DNA of 64,000 nucleotides from contig NZ_CP041198.1 in the NCBI RefSeq assembly GCF_006517815.1, forward strand, positions 310,001-374,000, in the 5' to 3' direction. The translations under genes were made by a program, and so were the position numbers. Of the stretch, positions 40,250 through 48,665 are shown one piece after another (positions within the stretch are counted from its first letter, which is position 1; each line of letters starts with the position of its first letter). A model generated the notes under the pieces. That model did no database searches. It was not told where the DNA came from and worked only from the letters and a program-made list of their open reading frames with translations. The stretch comes from Pseudarthrobacter sp. NIBRBAC000502770. Its GTDB lineage: Bacteria > Actinomycetota > Actinomycetes > Actinomycetales > Micrococcaceae.

Positions 40250-42481
40250 ATGACCCCCACTGCCACTGTTGCCATGACCCGCGCCCTCGGCATCTCCAGG
40301 GAGATCGAAGACGCAGCGTGGTTCGTCCTTGGCCCGGGTCTGCAGGGGAAGGCGTCGCCGCTGGACGGGCGGACCCGGACGTGGTCGGTCGCGGCGGCCT
40401 CGGAGCTGCTGGACCGCCTGGAACGGGGCATCCCGGACGCCAAGGCCCCGATGATGACCAACCTCCGCGAGAACCTGGACGGCGCCACCCGTGGAGCCAA
40501 GCAACTGGCGGTGGAGCTGCTCTTCCTGCAGTCCCTTCCGCTGGCCCACGAAGTGAAATCCCTCAAGGTCAAGCGCGCCCGCGTCGCCGAGGCCGCCGGC
40601 TGGCTGGAGCCGCCGCTGGAGCTTCCCGAAGAGCTTTACGCGGGCATGACGGACCACGGCGTGATCCGTGACCGGACGGCTGAATTCAACTGGACCATCT
40701 GGGACCACCTGAAGTGGCTGTGCCGGTTCGTCCGGAACGTCGCACAGCGGCCGGCCGCCGTGGTGCAGGCCGCCATCAAGGATCCGCTGCAGTTCCACCG
40801 CCTCGCGGCCTCCACCCCGGATGACCAGCCCGCCATCCGCCGCAGCATCGAGTTCCTGGCGTGGCCCAGCTACTTCGAGCCCGTGGTGGCGGACGTGGAA
40901 CGCCAGGAAATCCGTGACGCGTTCGCCTCCCTGGTGGGCGGGGCGAAAGGTGACGGGGAAGAGGACATCACCGCTGACATCCACCGCATCCGGCTGCACC
41001 TGGACGAGCAGGCGGGCCAGCGGATCGACTGGTACTCCCGCCAGCTGGTCAGCCAGTGGCGCAAGGTGGGCGACCCCGGCCGGCGCGCCTGGCTGCTCCG
41101 GACGCACAGCGATCACGCCGACCTGCTCACTGCCTGGCACGGAGAGGAGAAGGTGACCCTCGACGTCGAGCATCTCCGCACACTGGACCCCGGCGTGACC
41201 GCCGGCCTGGTGCAGCATGCCGTGGACGAGGACTACAAGCACCTGGGCTACGTGGAACGCGAGGACACCAAAACCGCGGTCTTTGCCTTCCTGACCGTCA
41301 TGAAGCCCGGTGACCTGGTGCTGTACCAGCACGCCGGAACCGTACGGCTTGGCGGCGTGCTGGGGGAGCCCGAGTACAACGACGACAACCGGCGGCTGCG
41401 CCGCAAGGTGCGCTGGTTCGACGACGGCCACACCACCACCAGCCTTCCCCGCCACGTGCAGCGGCAGCTCGCCACCCCTGGCATTGTGGTGGACGTAACC
41501 CGCGTGGTCCAGGCGCTGCAGGCGCTGCTGCCGGCCGAGGCGGAAACCGAGCCCGACGGCGACACTGACGGCGCCGTCGTCGTCCCTCCTGTCCAGGAGG
41601 GCTTCCGCCCGCTGACGCAGGAATTCGCAGCCTCGCTGCACATGGAGCTGGAGCCTCTCCAGGAGATCGCCGACCTGCTGGAGGAAAACCGCCAGCTGGT
41701 GCTTTACGGCCCTCCCGGCACGGGCAAGACGTACTTGGCCAAGCACCTCGCCGCGGAACTGGCGGATGACACCACGGACGAACGCGTCAAGCTGGTCCAG
41801 TTCCACCCGTCCTACGCCTACGAGGACTTCTTCGAGGGCTACCGGCCGGATAAGACGGACGAAGGCCAGGTGTCCTTCAAACTGGTGGCCGGGCCGCTGC
41901 GCCGGTTGGCGGAGGAAGCCGCCAAGCCAGGGAATGAGAAGAAGCCGTACTTCCTGATCATCGATGAGATGAACCGCGCCAACCTGGCCAAGGTGTTCGG
42001 CGAGCTGTATTTCCTGCTGGAGTACCGCGATGACCGGATCTACCTGCAGTACAGCCCCAACGAGCCGTTCACGCTGCCGGACAACCTCTACATCATCGGC
42101 ACCATGAACACCGCCGACCGTTCCATCGCGATGATGGACGCGGCTATCCGCCGGCGCTTCTCCTTCATCGAACTCCACCCCCAGACGGAGCCGGTCAAGG
42201 GCTCCCTGCTCCGGTTCCTGGAGGCGAGGGAGCTCGATACCACCCCGGCGCTGCTGCTGGACGCGCTCAACGGGGCCATTGACGAGTGGGACCGGGACCT
42301 GATGATCGGCCCGTCGTACTTCATGAAGCCGGCAGCCCAGACCCCTGCCGGCCTGCGCCGGATCTGGAAGTACGAGCTCATGCCGCTGCTGGAGGAGCAC
42401 TATCACGGCCAGCTGACGCGGGCCCAGCTGGAGGAGCGGTTCGGGCTGGACCAGCTGCTGGGGCGCGTTGCAGCGCGCTGA
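40250..42481 (+). CDS. mcrB: McrB-like AAA+ restriction GTPase subunit
   Basis: 743 aa. The C-terminal half is the McrB-type AAA+ motor: Walker A VLYGPPGTGKTYLAKHLA near 485, FHPSYAYEDFFEGYRP, Walker B FLIIDEMNRANLAKVFGELYFLLE, and the GTP-specific signature IIGTMNTADRSIAMMDAAIRRRF. The N-terminal ~450 residues differ from E. coli McrB and presumably hold the DNA- or modification-recognition module; FLTVMKPGDLVLYQHAGTVRLGGVLGEPEY near 345-375 looks like an EVE/PUA-type modified-base-reading fragment (inference). It is directly followed by McrC, forming a modification-dependent restriction system. Confidence 0.88.
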   Translation: MTPTATVAMTRALGISREIEDAAWFVLGPGLQGKASPLDGRTRTWSVAAASELLDRLERGIPDAKAPMMTNLRENLDGATRGAKQLAVELLFLQSLPLAHEVKSLKVKRARVAEAAGWLEPPLELPEELYAGMTDHGVIRDRTAEFNWTIWDHLKWLCRFVRNVAQRPAAVVQAAIKDPLQFHRLAASTPDDQPAIRRSIEFLAWPSYFEPVVADVERQEIRDAFASLVGGAKGDGEEDITADIHRIRLHLDEQAGQRIDWYSRQLVSQWRKVGDPGRRAWLLRTHSDHADLLTAWHGEEKVTLDVEHLRTLDPGVTAGLVQHAVDEDYKHLGYVEREDTKTAVFAFLTVMKPGDLVLYQHAGTVRLGGVLGEPEYNDDNRRLRRKVRWFDDGHTTTSLPRHVQRQLATPGIVVDVTRVVQALQALLPAEAETEPDGDTDGAVVVPPVQEGFRPLTQEFAASLHMELEPLQEIADLLEENRQLVLYGPPGTGKTYLAKHLAAELADDTTDERVKLVQFHPSYAYEDFFEGYRPDKTDEGQVSFKLVAGPLRRLAEEAAKPGNEKKPYFLIIDEMNRANLAKVFGELYFLLEYRDDRIYLQYSPNEPFTLPDNLYIIGTMNTADRSIAMMDAAIRRRFSFIELHPQTEPVKGSLLRFLEARELDTTPALLLDALNGAIDEWDRDLMIGPSYFMKPAAQTPAGLRRIWKYELMPLLEEHYHGQLTRAQLEERFGLDQLLGRVAAR

Positions 42482-42494
42482 CCCCAGGGCGTCC

Positions 42495-43712
42495 GTGCGT
42501 CACCTGGTCCTGGACGAGCTGTCCAGCGGGCTGATGGAGCGGCTGGATGCGCCCAGCGCTTCCTTTCTGAACTCCAGCGGGCTGGCCAAGGCCTCGCCCA
42601 TGGGCATGGGGCTGTACCGGATCGAGCCGGTGGGCAAGGTAGGCTCGGTGCGCACCTCAACGCTCCAGCTGGACGTCCGGCCCAAGGACCGTCTGGGCCT
42701 CAGCCGGCTCCTCTTCCTGCTCAGTTATGCGGGGGAGCAGGGCTTCCGGCCGGACCTGGTGGCTGCCGAGGAAGACCAGGACCTGTGGAGCGCGCTGGCG
42801 GAGTCCCTGGCGCAGCTCGCCGAACGTGCCCTGGGCCGCGGCGTCCTGCAGGGCTACCTGACCGTGGACGAATCCCTGCGCACGGTCAAGGGCCGGATCC
42901 GGATCTCGGACCAGATCTCCCGCCGCCCCGGCATGCTGGTTCCGCTGGAGGTCTCCTACGACGAGTTCACCGAGGACATCGCCGAAAACCGGATCCTGCG
43001 CGCCGCCCTCGAACGGATGGGCCAGGTGCCCGGAGTCCGGCCCGAGGTACTGGGCCGGCTGCGCCAGCTGAAGGGAAAGCTCGACGCCGTCACCCGCCTC
43101 CCAGCCGGCAGCCCAGTGCCGCCGTGGAAACCCACCCGGATGAACCTGCGCTACCACTCCGTGCTGCGCCTGGCTGAGCTGGTCCTGCGCAACGCGTCCG
43201 CGGAAGCGGGGGAGGGCAGGCAGCAGACGGCGTCGTTCGTGGTGGACATGGCCCAGGTTTTCGAAGACTTCGTGGGAACGGCGCTGCGCAGCGCCATGGC
43301 GTCATATCCAGGGGAACTGCGGCTGCGGTACAACGCCCTCCTCAGCGAGGCGGTGCGCGACTCCGACCGGCTGTCCGTGCGCCCGGATGCCGTCCACATG
43401 CTCGGCGGACGCCCTGTGGTGGCCTACAACGCCAAGTACCGGGCGGCGTCGGACGCCGGTGCGTCCCTGACCGCCGACCATTACCAGATGCTGGCGCACT
43501 GCACCGCCCTGGCCGTGCCCACCGCCTGGCTGGTCTACGCAGGCAAAGGCGAGATGAAACTCCGCCGCATCCTGAACACCGACATCGACATCGTGGAGTT
43601 CCCGCTGGACCTCAGCCAGCCGCCGTCGGCCATCCTGGCATCCATCCGGGAACTTGCCTCCCAATCCTGGGGCGAGGTGCTCAGGACTGCTACACCGGAA
43701 CCCGGAACGTAA
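42495..43712 (+). CDS. mcrC: McrC-like nuclease subunit
   Basis: 405 aa from GTG 42495; a TTG at 42468 overlapping mcrB is the alternative. GMGLYRIEPVGKVGSVRT near the N-terminus and VVDMAQVFEDFVGTALRSAM are McrC family blocks. The C-terminal PD-(D/E)XK core reads SVRPDAV then PVVAYNAKYRA: the first Asp and the Lys are present, but the second acidic residue (Asp in DAKY of most McrC proteins) is Asn. McrC stimulates McrB GTPase and supplies the DNA-cutting site; this change could weaken cleavage. The last 23 nt overlap the opposing histidine-kinase gene. Confidence 0.85.
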   Translation: MRHLVLDELSSGLMERLDAPSASFLNSSGLAKASPMGMGLYRIEPVGKVGSVRTSTLQLDVRPKDRLGLSRLLFLLSYAGEQGFRPDLVAAEEDQDLWSALAESLAQLAERALGRGVLQGYLTVDESLRTVKGRIRISDQISRRPGMLVPLEVSYDEFTEDIAENRILRAALERMGQVPGVRPEVLGRLRQLKGKLDAVTRLPAGSPVPPWKPTRMNLRYHSVLRLAELVLRNASAEAGEGRQQTASFVVDMAQVFEDFVGTALRSAMASYPGELRLRYNALLSEAVRDSDRLSVRPDAVHMLGGRPVVAYNAKYRAASDAGASLTADHYQMLAHCTALAVPTAWLVYAGKGEMKLRRILNTDIDIVEFPLDLSQPPSAILASIRELASQSWGEVLRTATPEPGT

Positions 43713-45345
43713 ACGTTGTCCCCTCGCCCAGCGTGCTTTCGACGTCGATGGTCCCGCCGTGGGCCTCTACGATCGCCTTGCTGATGGGCAGGCCCAGGCC
43801 CACGCCCGGGATGGCAGTGCGCCGGACGTTGCTGGTCCGGAAGAACTTGGCGAACACCTCGGAAGCATCCTCCGAGCTCATGCCCATCCCTGTGTCCCTG
43901 ACCCGGCACGCCAAATGGCCGTCTTCCCGTGCCAGCGACACCACCACCTCGCCGCCGTCGGGGGAGTATTTGATGGCGTTGGACACCAGGTTGTCCAGGA
44001 CCTGGGAGATCCTGGCGCTGTCCACGCGGGCCTCCAGCCGTTCCGGGGTCTCCGCCCGCAGATCCACGCCGGCGGCGGCTGCGCGGGGCAACGCCGAGGA
44101 CACGCTGCTGCGTACCAGCTCGGCAACATCCACAGCGTCCGGCGAGACGATCAGCTGGCCGTTCCGGCTGGCCAGCAGGTCTGACACCAGTGTCAGGAGG
44201 CGCTCAGAATTGCGGCGGATGATTTCCAGCATTTCCCGCTGGGGATCGTCCTGGTCTTCGGCGAGCAGAATTTCGACGTAGCCCAGGATGGATGTCAGCG
44301 GGGTCCGGAATTCGTGCGAGACGCTGGATACGAAGTCGTCCTTGGCGGTGAGTGCGTTCACCAGGTCCGTGACGTCGCTGAAGACGACCACCGAGCCGGT
44401 GAAGTTGCCGTCCGAGTCCTTCATGGCACGGGCGGTGGTCACGAGTGCCCGCTGGTCCTTCCCGTCACCCAGCCACACCAGGTAGTCGGTGAAGGTTTCC
44501 CCCAGGACGGCCCGCCTGACCGGACGTTCCCGGACGGGGACCAGAGTCTTCCGGTCCGGGCCGTAGACCAGCAGTTGCGATTCGTTGGGGTCAGCAATGT
44601 TCTTTGGCCGGGCCAGTTCATGGTTGGCGCGCTGCTTCCGGTTCATCAGGATGTCGTGGCCGTCCGCATCGACAGCCAGCACCCCCAGGTGGACGGTGTC
44701 CAGCACGGTGTTCAGCAGCGATTCCTGGCGCTTGCTGGTCCGCAAGCTGGCACGCAGCTGCTCGTCCTTTTCTTCCAGCTGCGCCTGCTGGCGCATCATG
44801 CTCAAGGTCAGGACGCTCACCGACACGCCGATGCCCAGCATCATGACGGGCAACAGCAGTGAACGGGCGAAGTCCTGCGGCGTGTAGTTGCCCTTCAGGA
44901 GCAGCGGCACCCAGATGATGGCCAGCGGACCGAGGAAGGAAAACCACAGTGCAGCCCGCGGGTAGTAACCCGATGCGCAAAGCCATATGACGGGGAACAC
45001 GGCCAGCAGGCTGATTCCCGTCAGGCTTTCCTGGCCGCCTTCCCTGCCTGCGGCAATGGAGACAAAGTCGAGCAGCGGGATCGCCAGGAAACTCGTGTAG
45101 GGCAGCCGCTCCCAAGGAATGATGTAGCAGAACGCCATGATGGCCAGTTGGGAGACGAGGAACGTGACGAACAGGGGATTGTCCATGGTGTCCGGGAAGA
45201 ACGCCCACATCAGCAAGGCCGTCAGGATGGTGGTCACGAACAACGGCATCTGGCTTAGCGCCACCCGGTCCGTCAGCCGGTACTCATGGAAGGGCCGCCT
45301 GAAGAACCGCAGCCGCCCCGAGGACCAGGCGGTGGGGTTGCTCAT
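43690..45345 (-). CDS. Membrane-bound PAS sensor histidine kinase
   Basis: 551 aa from ATG 45345; the frame runs open further upstream but into the promoter of the divergent gene. Order: about six membrane helices (~30-190), a coiled-coil linker (QQAQLEEKDEQLRASLRTSKRQESLL), a PAS domain (~215-325, LDTVHLGVLAVDADGHDILMNRK), HisKA with phospho-acceptor His in SSVSHEFRTPLTSILGYVEILL, and HATPase_c with N box DNLVSNAIKYSP, DTGMGMSSED and GVGLGLPISK. It is divergent from an OmpR-type regulator, its probable partner. The signal is unknown; no extracellular sensor domain is evident. Confidence 0.92.
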   Translation of the reverse strand: MSNPTAWSSGRLRFFRRPFHEYRLTDRVALSQMPLFVTTILTALLMWAFFPDTMDNPLFVTFLVSQLAIMAFCYIIPWERLPYTSFLAIPLLDFVSIAAGREGGQESLTGISLLAVFPVIWLCASGYYPRAALWFSFLGPLAIIWVPLLLKGNYTPQDFARSLLLPVMMLGIGVSVSVLTLSMMRQQAQLEEKDEQLRASLRTSKRQESLLNTVLDTVHLGVLAVDADGHDILMNRKQRANHELARPKNIADPNESQLLVYGPDRKTLVPVRERPVRRAVLGETFTDYLVWLGDGKDQRALVTTARAMKDSDGNFTGSVVVFSDVTDLVNALTAKDDFVSSVSHEFRTPLTSILGYVEILLAEDQDDPQREMLEIIRRNSERLLTLVSDLLASRNGQLIVSPDAVDVAELVRSSVSSALPRAAAAGVDLRAETPERLEARVDSARISQVLDNLVSNAIKYSPDGGEVVVSLAREDGHLACRVRDTGMGMSSEDASEVFAKFFRTSNVRRTAIPGVGLGLPISKAIVEAHGGTIDVESTLGEGTTFTFRVPV

Positions 45346-45439
45346 AGTGCGGGGGACGCGGACGTTGGGGTGTGCGGGACCATACCAGCAGGATATCCGC
45401 AGCCAGCTATACTTCAGACGTTGGCACTGAGGGGGCTCT

Positions 45440-46204
45440 ATGAGTGAGGCACGTGTGGGTCTGGTCATCGAGGATGACCACGACATTCGGGAATTGGTTC
45501 GCACTGTGCTGAGCCAGGCTGGATTTGACGTGACCGTCGCCAGCGGGGGCGCCGAGGGCGTCCTGATGGCCAAGAGCCTCAATCCCGATGTCATCACCCT
45601 GGACCTGGGGTTGCCGGACATCGACGGCTTTGAGGTTTCGCGGCAGATCCGCGAGTTCTCGGATGCGTACATCGTGATGCTGACGGCGCGCACCGAGGAA
45701 CTGGACACCCTGATCGGGCTTGAATCGGGGGCCGATGACTACCTCACCAAGCCGTTCCGCCCGCGCGAGCTGCGCGCCCGGGTGGCGGCGATGATGCGCC
45801 GGCCGCGGACTGCTCCTGACCCGCAGGAAGTTTCAGTGGATGCCGGCGCGGACAGCGCGGCCCATCCGGAGCGCGGAAACTTCAGCCACAACGGCCTGGA
45901 ACTCAGCTACGCCTCCCGCACCGTCACAGTTGACGGCAAGGAGATGAACCTGACCCGCACGGAATTTGAACTCCTGTATGCCCTGCTGGAAGCCGGGCGC
46001 ACTGTCAGGACCAAATCCGACCTGGTGCGGCGGCTCCGGGACGAGGATTACGACGTCGGCAGTTACATCAGCGAGGCCGACGAACGTTCTGTGGAAGTCC
46101 ACATGGGAAACCTGCGCAAGAAGCTGGGTGACTCACCGCAGCAGCCGCGGTGGCTGCAGACGGTTCGCGGGGTGGGTTACCGCTTGGCGCCGGGGCAGCA
46201 CTGA
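45440..46204 (+). CDS. OmpR/PhoB-type response regulator
   Basis: 254 aa. The receiver domain (~6-125) has the acidic pair EDDHD, phospho-acceptor Asp in ITLDLGLPDIDGFEV, the conserved Thr in MLTARTEELD and Lys in YLTKPFRPREL. The C-terminal winged helix ends VEVHMGNLRKKLGDSPQQPRWLQTVRGVGYRLA. GAGGGGG precedes the ATG, and a good -10 (TATACT, 45408-45413) lies 26 nt before it. Divergent from its likely kinase across a 94-bp gap. Its last 28 nt overlap the opposing HPt-like gene. Confidence 0.93.
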   Translation: MSEARVGLVIEDDHDIRELVRTVLSQAGFDVTVASGGAEGVLMAKSLNPDVITLDLGLPDIDGFEVSRQIREFSDAYIVMLTARTEELDTLIGLESGADDYLTKPFRPRELRARVAAMMRRPRTAPDPQEVSVDAGADSAAHPERGNFSHNGLELSYASRTVTVDGKEMNLTRTEFELLYALLEAGRTVRTKSDLVRRLRDEDYDVGSYISEADERSVEVHMGNLRKKLGDSPQQPRWLQTVRGVGYRLAPGQH

Positions 46205-46587
46205 GCCTGCAGCCGGTGCATGGTCTGCCTGCTGCACTGGGTGATGGGCCGCAAGTACGTGGCGGCCAGCCGGGGCAGCGCCACCGCCATGTCCGCGTGG
46301 CGGGCTTCGGTCCGGATCTCGTTCTCCAGTTCCAGGGCCAGCCCGGCCAAGCGTTCGGCGCCAACCATCTGGCTAGAGGTTTTCAGGCTCAGGACCGCGT
46401 CCATGGAGCCTTCCAGGTCGCCGGTGGTCAGGGCCAGCCGCAACCGCCCCAACCGTTGCGGCAGGAAGTCGATGAAGTTCCCCACGAAGACCCGGCTGTA
46501 GCCCTCCTCCTCCTCGAGTTCATCCCGCAGCCGGTCCAGAACGGACTGGTCTACCAGCGGCCTGGGGGCATCATCTGATGTGCTCAT
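46177..46587 (-). CDS. HPt-like protein lacking the phospho-acceptor histidine
   Basis: 136 aa from ATG 46587 (AGAAAGGAG upstream; the frame is open to 46698). The helical pattern VGNFIDFLPQRLGRLRLALTTGDLEGSMDAVLSLKTSSQMVGAERLAGLALELENEIR matches histidine phosphotransfer domains, where AHxLKGSSxxxGA is expected. At the His position (residue 66) this protein has Leu, and the Gly after LK is Thr. It may be a pseudo-HPt that binds a kinase or receiver without accepting phosphate. It is convergent with the response regulator and overlaps it by 28 nt. Confidence 0.75.
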   Translation of the reverse strand: MSTSDDAPRPLVDQSVLDRLRDELEEEEGYSRVFVGNFIDFLPQRLGRLRLALTTGDLEGSMDAVLSLKTSSQMVGAERLAGLALELENEIRTEARHADMAVALPRLAATYLRPITQCSRQTMHRLQAQCCPGAKR

Positions 46588-46814
46588 GACACTCCTTTCT
46601 GCTGGCTTTGTTGACTCGGGAAACAGGGCGGTGGGGGCGGAACGCTTGCTCTTTTTCAGGTTAGGACTGTTCCCATGACCTCGCAGAAGACTCGGCAAGA
46701 ATTGTGGTTTTCTTGATGGGAGTGCGGATTTCTGCCCTTAGGATCAAGGCCAGTGCTTTCTGCACTGACGCCACCGGCGGCCGCGGCCGCATTTCAATCT
46801 GGGGATAGATTGCC

Positions 46815-48050
46815 GTGTTCCGAATACTGAGGTCCTTGTTTGTCGCGCTCATAATCGGGGTTGGATTGGCGGTGTCCGTCATCCAGCCGGCCAGCGCAGC
46901 AGCCACGTCACCGCAAGTTTCGCTCAACCCCACTTCCGGTCCGGCCGGTGCCGCCGTTACAGTCACCGGAACCGGGTTCAAAGCCTCCACCACCGGGACC
47001 GTGATTGCGGGTTCCACAACCTTTGCGTTCCAGACCACCTCGCAAGGGGCATTCAGCACGGGCATCACCATTCCGGCAGCGGCCACCGGGAATCTGACCA
47101 TCACCGCCAAGACGTCGTCCATCAAGGCATCCGCAACCTTCGTGGTGCAGGCGGCGCCCGTTCCGGCCCCGGCGCCGGCTCCAACAATCAGTGCTGCCCC
47201 CTTGCGTTTTGGAGCGGCCACTCCGGGGGGACCCCTGGCCAGCAGTGAACTGGACGAGGTGGCCACAGTGTCCGGGGAGATCCCTTCCATCGTGATGAGT
47301 TACAAGGATTTCCTGCAGTCCCCGCCCATCACTGAGCTGGACGCTGTCCGCTCCCGCGGAGCCACGCCCCTGGTCACCTGGGAGCCCTGGGCATGGGGAG
47401 GCGGCATCAACCAGCCCGCGTATTCGCTGGCCAGGATAACTGCCGGGGACTTCGACGGGTACATCAGCCAGTGGGGCCAGTCCCTCGCGGCCTGGGGCAA
47501 GCCGGTCATGCTTCGATTCGCCCACGAGATGAACGGCAACTGGTATCCCTGGGCCGAAGGCGTCAACGGAAACCAGGCCGGAGATTACGTAGCCGCCTGG
47601 CGGCACGTCCACGACGTCGTCGCCGCCACGGGCGCCTCTAATGTCCAGTGGGTCTGGTCGCCGAATGTGCCTTATTGGGGCTCCACTGACCTGGCAGGCC
47701 TGTATCCCGGTCCGGGCTACGCGGATATCGTGGCCCTGGACGGCTACAACTGGGGCACCTCGCAAACCTGGAGCAGCTGGGTTTCCCCGGTGGACCTCCT
47801 CGGCCCCGGCATCTCCCAGCTCCGCACAGTGGCCCCCGGGAAATCCGTGCTGATAGCGGAAACGGCGTCCAGCGAACTGGGTGGTTCCAAGGCGGCCTGG
47901 AACACGGACCTGGTGTCCTACCTGGCCGCCCAGCCGGACGTGATGGGCTTCGTCTGGTTCCACATGCAAAAGGAAACAGACTGGCGCATCAACAGCAGTG
48001 ATTCGTCGGCGTCGGCGTTCAAGTCCGCCCTGTCGGCACGGAGAAGCTAG
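46815..48050 (+). CDS. Secreted GH26-like glycoside hydrolase with IPT/TIG domain
   Basis: 411 aa. Signal peptide: FRILRSLFVALIIGVGLAVSVIQPASAAA. Residues ~35-115 resemble an IPT/TIG immunoglobulin-like domain (VSLNPTSGPAGAAVTVTGTGFKAST). A PAPAPAP linker follows, then a catalytic domain of the GH26 mannanase/endoglucanase type: PLVTWEPWAWGG, MLRFAHEMNGNWYPWAEG with the acid/base Glu, ADIVALDGYNWG, and VLIAETASSELGG with the probable nucleophile Glu. Likely a cell-wall-associated or secreted beta-mannanase or other glucan hydrolase; substrate not certain. GTG start with GGGGAT upstream. Confidence 0.85.
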   Translation: MFRILRSLFVALIIGVGLAVSVIQPASAAATSPQVSLNPTSGPAGAAVTVTGTGFKASTTGTVIAGSTTFAFQTTSQGAFSTGITIPAAATGNLTITAKTSSIKASATFVVQAAPVPAPAPAPTISAAPLRFGAATPGGPLASSELDEVATVSGEIPSIVMSYKDFLQSPPITELDAVRSRGATPLVTWEPWAWGGGINQPAYSLARITAGDFDGYISQWGQSLAAWGKPVMLRFAHEMNGNWYPWAEGVNGNQAGDYVAAWRHVHDVVAATGASNVQWVWSPNVPYWGSTDLAGLYPGPGYADIVALDGYNWGTSQTWSSWVSPVDLLGPGISQLRTVAPGKSVLIAETASSELGGSKAAWNTDLVSYLAAQPDVMGFVWFHMQKETDWRINSSDSSASAFKSALSARRS

Positions 48051-48187
48051 GGGATAGGGGATAGCTGCTCCGAAACTGTCAGTGGCGGCGCCCGATCGCC
48101 GGCAACCCGTTCATCGTGCCGTGCCAGGATCAAGGACAGTGCCGGCAGCAGCTAAAGATTGCCTCAAGATTTCCTTGATTGCTTGGC

Positions 48188-48646
48188 TCAGGCGCCGGCT
48201 TCGAGGAAGTGCACCAACTGGTCCTCGAGGGCTGAGCGGTCCTTCAGCTCGCACTCCCAGACCGTCAGCACTTCCCAGCCGGCGTCTTCGAGCTGCCGGC
48301 GCTGGCCGGCGTCACGCTCACGGGTCCGGGTACGTTTCGCAGCCCAGAACTCGGCGTTGGCCTTCGGGGCATGCAGGCCCACCCGGCAGTCGTGGAAATG
48401 CCAGAAGCAGCCGTTGACGAAGATTACCTTGTGCCGGGCGGCGAAGACGAGGTCGGGATTCCCCGGCAGCCTGTTGCCGCCGGAACTGCCGTGCAGCCGG
48501 TACCGATAGCCCCTGGCGTGCAGCAACCGGCGCACCACCAGCTCAGGCTTGGTGTTCTTTCCGCGGATCCGGGACATGTTCCAGCTGCGCTGCTCGGGCG
48601 TGAGCTTGTCAGCTGAGGCGTTGTCAGCGCTGGAAGTGTCCGGCAT
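48188..48646 (-). CDS. vsr: Very short patch repair-type endonuclease (Vsr)
   Basis: 152 aa. MSRIRGKNTKPELVVRRLLHARGYRYRLH, LPGNPDLVFAARHKVIFVNGCFWHFHDC and NAEFWAAKRTRTRERD are the canonical Vsr motifs, including the catalytic Asp and the zinc/active-site His and Cys residues. Vsr nicks T:G mismatches arising from deamination of 5-methylcytosine. No cytosine methyltransferase gene lies within the window, so it is solitary here; the McrBC system 5 kb away also concerns modified cytosine, but the two are not linked in an operon. Confidence 0.9.
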   Translation of the reverse strand: MPDTSSADNASADKLTPEQRSWNMSRIRGKNTKPELVVRRLLHARGYRYRLHGSSGGNRLPGNPDLVFAARHKVIFVNGCFWHFHDCRVGLHAPKANAEFWAAKRTRTRERDAGQRRQLEDAGWEVLTVWECELKDRSALEDQLVHFLEAGA

Positions 48647-48665
48647 CTTCCCAGTCTAGGAGTGC

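Noticed and set aside
45346..45708. Upstream extension of the histidine kinase frame
   Set aside because: It would cross the start and promoter of the divergent response regulator and encodes Ser/Arg-rich sequence unlike the family N-terminus.
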